A stretch of 8,945 nt of DNA from DATARH01 sp035309005 (lineage in GTDB: Bacteria; Pseudomonadota; Alphaproteobacteria; ATCC43930; CGMCC-115725), in NCBI GenBank assembly GCA_035309005.1, contig DATGFP010000026.1, forward strand, positions 1 through 8,945. Direction: 5' to 3'. The notes below the pieces were generated by a model. The model did no database searches. It was given only the letters and a program-made list of their open reading frames with translations, and was not told the DNA's origin. Shown here piece after piece: positions 6,309 to 8,945 of this stretch (the first letter of the stretch is position 1; the number at the start of each line of letters is the position of its first letter). The position numbers and the translations under genes are program-made.

Positions 6309-7007
6309 ATGTCGAACATCCCGCACCCCGCCCGCTCGCCGAGCGAAACCGATGCCGCGGACATAACCGCCCGCATCCTCCTCGAAACCCAATCGGTGCT
6401 GTTCCGCCCGGACGACCCGTTCACCTTTACCTCGGGCCTGCGCTCGCCGGTCTACATCGATTGCCGGCGGCTGATTTCGTTTCCGCGCGCCCGCAAAAAG
6501 CTGATGGACCTCGCCGCCGAATTGATCGAGCGCCATACCGGGTTCGAGTCGCTGGACGCGATCGCCGGCGGCGAAACGGCCGGCATCCCGTTCGCCGCGT
6601 GGATCGCCGACCGGCTGTCGTTACCGATGCTTTACGTCAGGAAGCAGCCCAAGGGCTTCGGCCGCAACGCCCAGATCGAGGGCGAACTGAGGGACGAAGC
6701 GCGCGTGCTGCTGGTCGAGGACCTCGCCAGCGAAGGCACCTCGAAACTCAATTTCGTGCGCGCGATCCGCCAGGCCGGCGGCCGCGTCGAGCACGCCTTC
6801 GTCATTTTCAACTACGGCATCTTCCCGCAGATCGAGACGAGCCTGGCGGCCGAGGGCATCACCCTCTTGGCGCTCGCCACCTGGTGGGACGTGGCGCAGA
6901 CCGCCGAGCGGCTCGGCCGCTTCGCCCCCGGCCAGTACGCCGCGATCGAGAGCTTCCTCACCGACCCCAACGCCTGGTCGCAAAGCCGCAGCGCCGCGCG
7001 GCGGTGA
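6309..7007 (+). CDS. pyrE: Orotate phosphoribosyltransferase
   Basis: Cytosolic enzyme of de novo pyrimidine synthesis that transfers phosphoribose from PRPP to orotate to give OMP. The 232-residue length fits alphaproteobacterial PyrE. Motifs: TFTSGLRSPVYIDCRRLIS (39-57), AIAGGETAGIPFAAW (85-99), catalytic loop YVRKQPKGFGRNAQIEG (109-125, with K112 and K115), and PRPP-binding motif VLLVEDLASEGTSK (133-146, E137 and D138). The PRPP loop reads ASEGTS rather than the common TTGGS/T. ATG 6309 was chosen because it starts just before the conserved region; an in-frame TTG at 6255 would overlap the LexA box. Divergent from imuA, so it does not belong to the mutasome operon. Confidence 0.93.
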   Translation: MSNIPHPARSPSETDAADITARILLETQSVLFRPDDPFTFTSGLRSPVYIDCRRLISFPRARKKLMDLAAELIERHTGFESLDAIAGGETAGIPFAAWIADRLSLPMLYVRKQPKGFGRNAQIEGELRDEARVLLVEDLASEGTSKLNFVRAIRQAGGRVEHAFVIFNYGIFPQIETSLAAEGITLLALATWWDVAQTAERLGRFAPGQYAAIESFLTDPNAWSQSRSAARR

Positions 7008-7009
7008 TG

Positions 7010-7039
7010 AATGGTGGATGGTGACGCACCAAGACCATT
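7010..7039 (+). terminator. Small hairpin just after pyrE
   Basis: Stem AATGGT (7010-7015) pairs with ACCATT (7034-7039), with an inner stem TGGTG/CACCA (7019-7023 and 7027-7031) around a 3-nt loop. It lies directly after the pyrE stop and is followed by only one more T, so it is a weak terminator candidate or a processing hairpin. Confidence 0.25.
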
Positions 7040-7057
7040 TAGCCTGCACCATCTAAT

Positions 7058-7141
7058 CCGTCTTCCCGGCGCAGGCCGGGACCCATTTTTCAACCGCTCG
7101 CAGCGCTGATGGGTGGGTCCCGGCCTGCGCCGGGAAGACGG
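7058..7141. repeat. Intergenic inverted repeat, possible bidirectional terminator
   Basis: Perfect 28-bp arms at 7058-7085 and 7114-7141, separated by 28 nt; the left arm begins CCGTCTTCCCGGCGCAGGCC. It fills the gap between convergent pyrE and the aminotransferase gene. TTTTT (7145-7149) follows the right arm, so RNA from pyrE would form a strong hairpin followed by U residues. From memory, repeats of this CCGGCGCAGGCCGGG type are common between genes in Alphaproteobacteria. Confidence 0.8.
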
Positions 7142-7156
7142 TGCTTTTTGTGTTTC

Positions 7157-8311
7157 TCAGCCGGCGCGCGGCAGCCAGAGGGCGAGGCGGCTTGCGGCTT
7201 CGGCGATGTCGGCGGTCGAGCCGGCGAAGGAGAGGCGCAGCCAATTGTCGCCGTGAGTGGGGTCGAAATCGCGCCCCGGCGTTGTCGCGACCCCGGTTTC
7301 GGCCAGCATGCGGCGGCAGAAGGCTTCGCTGTCCTGGGTCACGCTCGATACGTCGACATAGAGATAGAAGGCGCCCTCGGCCGGGGCAAAGCGGCTAAGG
7401 CCCGCTTGCCGCAGCGTCGCGACAAGCACGTCGCGGTTGGCGCGGTAGCGCGCGACATGGCCGTCCAATTCGGCGCGGCAGCCGAACACCGGCAGCGCAG
7501 CGAGCTGCGACAGGGAGGGCGGCGAGATGTAGAAATTCTGCGCCAGGCATTCGACCGAGCGGGCGAGGTCGGGCGGCACCACCATCCAGCCGAGCCGCCA
7601 GCCGGTCATGCTGTAATATTTCGAGAACGAGTTGACGATGATCGCCTCTTGGCCGAAGGCGCGGGCGGTCTGCGGCGCGCTCTCGTAGGTGATGCCGTGA
7701 TAGATTTCGTCGGAGACCAGGCGCACGCCGCGCTCATGGCACCAGGCGGCGAGGCGCGCCAGATCGGCGGGCGCGATCATGGTGCCGGTCGGGTTGGCCG
7801 GGCTCGCGACGATGAGGCCCGCGATGTCGCCCGCCGCGGCGAGGAGTTCGGGGTTGGGCTGGTAATGCGCGTTCTCGCCGACTTCGATCAGCACCGGTTC
7901 GAGGCCGAGCGCCGAAAGGATGTTGCGGTAGGCCGGGTAGCCCGGCGCCGCCAGCGCGACCCGCTGCCCCGGCTCGAAGGCGGCGATGAAGGCGAGCTGA
8001 AAGGCCGCCGACGAGCCGGTCGTCACGACGATCTCGGCGGGATCGACCGCGATGCCATATTGCGTGCGGTAATGCCGGGCGATGCTCTCGCGCAATGGCG
8101 CGATGCCGAGGGCGTCGGTGTAGCCGATGCGGTCCGCGCCAAGGGCGGCGCGCGCCGCCTCCAGCACCGCCGCGGGCGCCGGGGTGCCGGGCTGGCCGAC
8201 TTCGAGGTGGATGACCGAGTGCCCCGATGCCTCGCGCGCGTTCGCGGCGCGCAGCACGTCCATCGCGATAAACGGCGGGACGAGCCCGCGGCGCGAGGGG
8301 CCGAGCGGCAT
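7157..8311 (-). CDS. Class I/II PLP-dependent aminotransferase
   Basis: Fold-type I aminotransferase of 384 residues, related to aspartate/aromatic aminotransferases; the exact substrate cannot be told. Visible motifs are TTGSSAAFQLA (97-107, cofactor phosphate contact), PGYPAYRN (123-130), SPANPTGT with N173, SDEIYHG with D201 and Y204 (pyridine nitrogen and O3' contacts), NSFSKYYSMTGWRLGW with Schiff-base lysine K231 and phosphate-binding R239, and NWLRLSFA with R359 (alpha-carboxylate contact). All catalytic residues seem present, so it should be active. The ATG at 8311 follows the DUF1272 stop by 3 nt, so the two genes are probably one transcript. It ends 15 bp from the inverted repeat shared with convergent pyrE. 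Confidence 0.92.
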   Translation of the reverse strand: MPLGPSRRGLVPPFIAMDVLRAANAREASGHSVIHLEVGQPGTPAPAAVLEAARAALGADRIGYTDALGIAPLRESIARHYRTQYGIAVDPAEIVVTTGSSAAFQLAFIAAFEPGQRVALAAPGYPAYRNILSALGLEPVLIEVGENAHYQPNPELLAAAGDIAGLIVASPANPTGTMIAPADLARLAAWCHERGVRLVSDEIYHGITYESAPQTARAFGQEAIIVNSFSKYYSMTGWRLGWMVVPPDLARSVECLAQNFYISPPSLSQLAALPVFGCRAELDGHVARYRANRDVLVATLRQAGLSRFAPAEGAFYLYVDVSSVTQDSEAFCRRMLAETGVATTPGRDFDPTHGDNWLRLSFAGSTADIAEAASRLALWLPRAG

Positions 8312-8314
8312 CGC

Positions 8315-8560
8315 TCAGCTCCGGCCGCAGCCCTGGGGCTTATAAACGCGCACCGTCGAGGCGGGATGGCGCAGCAGAGAAGCCGGCGGCCGGATCGGGC
8401 GCGGCGCAAAATTGCCGCCGCAATTGGGGCACCGTCCGCCCAGCACGCCCTCGACGCAGTCGCGGCAGAACGTGCACTCATAGGTGCAAATCCGCGCATC
8501 GGCCGAATCGGGCGGCAGGTCGCGGTCGCAGCATTCGCAATTGGGGCGCAGTTCGAGCAT
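8315..8560 (-). CDS. DUF1272 family small cysteine-rich protein
   Basis: An 81-residue protein of the DUF1272 family, function unknown. It has nine cysteines, at 8, 10, 11, 25, 29, 32, 35, 44 and 47, in CECC, CTYECTFCRDC and CPNCGG arrangements, which suggests one or two zinc sites. The C-terminal 25 or so residues are basic and lack cysteines. No signal peptide or membrane segment is evident. An AGGA lies 7 nt before the ATG. It is the first gene of an apparent two-gene operon with the aminotransferase 3 nt downstream, but that linkage does not reveal its role. Confidence 0.88.
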   Translation of the reverse strand: MLELRPNCECCDRDLPPDSADARICTYECTFCRDCVEGVLGGRCPNCGGNFAPRPIRPPASLLRHPASTVRVYKPQGCGRS

Positions 8561-8582
8561 CGCGGCATCCTGCGGGAGATGG

Positions 8583-8612
8583 TTGCCAATGGCGAGCGGC
8601 TTTCGTTATGAC
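8583..8612 (+). promoter_or_regulatory. Putative promoter of the FMN reductase gene
   Basis: TTGCCA (8583-8588, five of six to TTGACA) lies 18 bp before TATGAC (8607-8612, four of six to TATAAT), in the 87-bp divergent gap. It would place the transcript start near 8620, about 28 nt before the ATG at 8648. Found by eye; modest evidence. Confidence 0.35.
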
Positions 8613-8647
8613 GGGCCGCAACGCTTGCGATGGGGGATGCGCTGTTC

Positions 8648-8945
8648 ATGTCGGACCAAATGCCGGTGCTGATCGCAATGTCGGGCAGTCTGCGCGCCGG
8701 CTCTTATTCGAACGCGGTGATCGAGACGCTGCGGGAGAAATTCGCCGGCCGCGCCGATCTGCGGCTCTACGATTTGGCGCCGGTGCCGCTCTACAACCAG
8801 GATTTCGAGGGCGATTTGCGGCCGCCGCCGGTCAAGCGGCTGCTCGCCGACATCGAGGCGGCGGACGGCCTCGTCATGTGCGCGCCGGAGTTCAACCACA
8901 GCATCCCCGGCGTCCTGAAAAACGCGATCGACTGGGCCTCGCGCC
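8648..8945 (+). CDS. NADPH-dependent FMN reductase family protein (3' end beyond window)
   Basis: Flavodoxin-like oxidoreductase of the NADPH-dependent FMN reductase / chromate-quinone reductase group. The first 99 residues are visible. They start MSDQMPVLIAMSGSLRAGSYSN, where SGSLRAGSYSN (12-22) is the FMN phosphate-binding loop, and include PLYNQDFEG (47-55) and CAPEFNHSIPGVLKNAIDW (78-96), the family's second signature that contacts the isoalloxazine ring. The likely full length is about 180-190 residues, so roughly half is present. ATG 8648 was chosen; an in-frame ATG at 8630 would add six residues but has no Shine-Dalgarno upstream. Divergent from the DUF1272 gene. The electron acceptor cannot be predicted. 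Confidence 0.9.
   Translation, partial: MSDQMPVLIAMSGSLRAGSYSNAVIETLREKFAGRADLRLYDLAPVPLYNQDFEGDLRPPPVKRLLADIEAADGLVMCAPEFNHSIPGVLKNAIDWASR

Overview
The window looks like chromosomal DNA from a GC-rich alphaproteobacterium, possibly of the Hyphomicrobiales; genus cannot be told from sequence alone. The basis is the gene content, an alphaproteobacterial-type LexA site (GTTG-N7-GTTC, near the GTTC-N7-GTTC consensus), and palindromic repeats of kinds I recall from alphaproteobacterial genomes.

Positions 1-6217 (minus strand) hold the SOS-inducible mutagenic translesion cassette in the order imuA (5375-6217), imuB (3673-5487), dnaE2 (running off the left edge at position 1). imuA and imuB overlap by 113 bp. 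A LexA box sits 28 bp upstream of imuA. DnaE2 is the catalytic error-prone C-family polymerase, ImuB the catalytically degenerate Y-family adaptor that contacts the sliding clamp, and ImuA a RecA-like accessory protein. The most striking feature is that all three genes are interrupted by palindromic repeat elements: one in imuA, two in imuB and three in dnaE2. Every one keeps the reading frame open and adds roughly 30-50 residues of Pro/Gly/Arg-rich peptide, apparently at linkers between conserved blocks. They belong to at least three sequence families.

Divergent from imuA is pyrE (6309-7007, plus), orotate phosphoribosyltransferase, sharing a 91-bp intergenic region that contains the LexA box. 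Downstream of pyrE a 28-bp perfect inverted repeat (7058-7141) separates it from a convergent minus-strand pair: a DUF1272 small cysteine-rich protein (8315-8560) followed 3 bp later by a class I PLP-dependent aminotransferase (7157-8311). At the right edge, divergent from the DUF1272 gene, an NADPH-dependent FMN reductase family flavoprotein begins at 8648 and is cut by the window end.

No RNA genes, CRISPR arrays, insertion sequences or phage genes were seen. The candidate novelty is the load of in-frame, protein-coding palindromic repeats in the mutasome genes, reminiscent of the Rickettsia palindromic elements but different in sequence.
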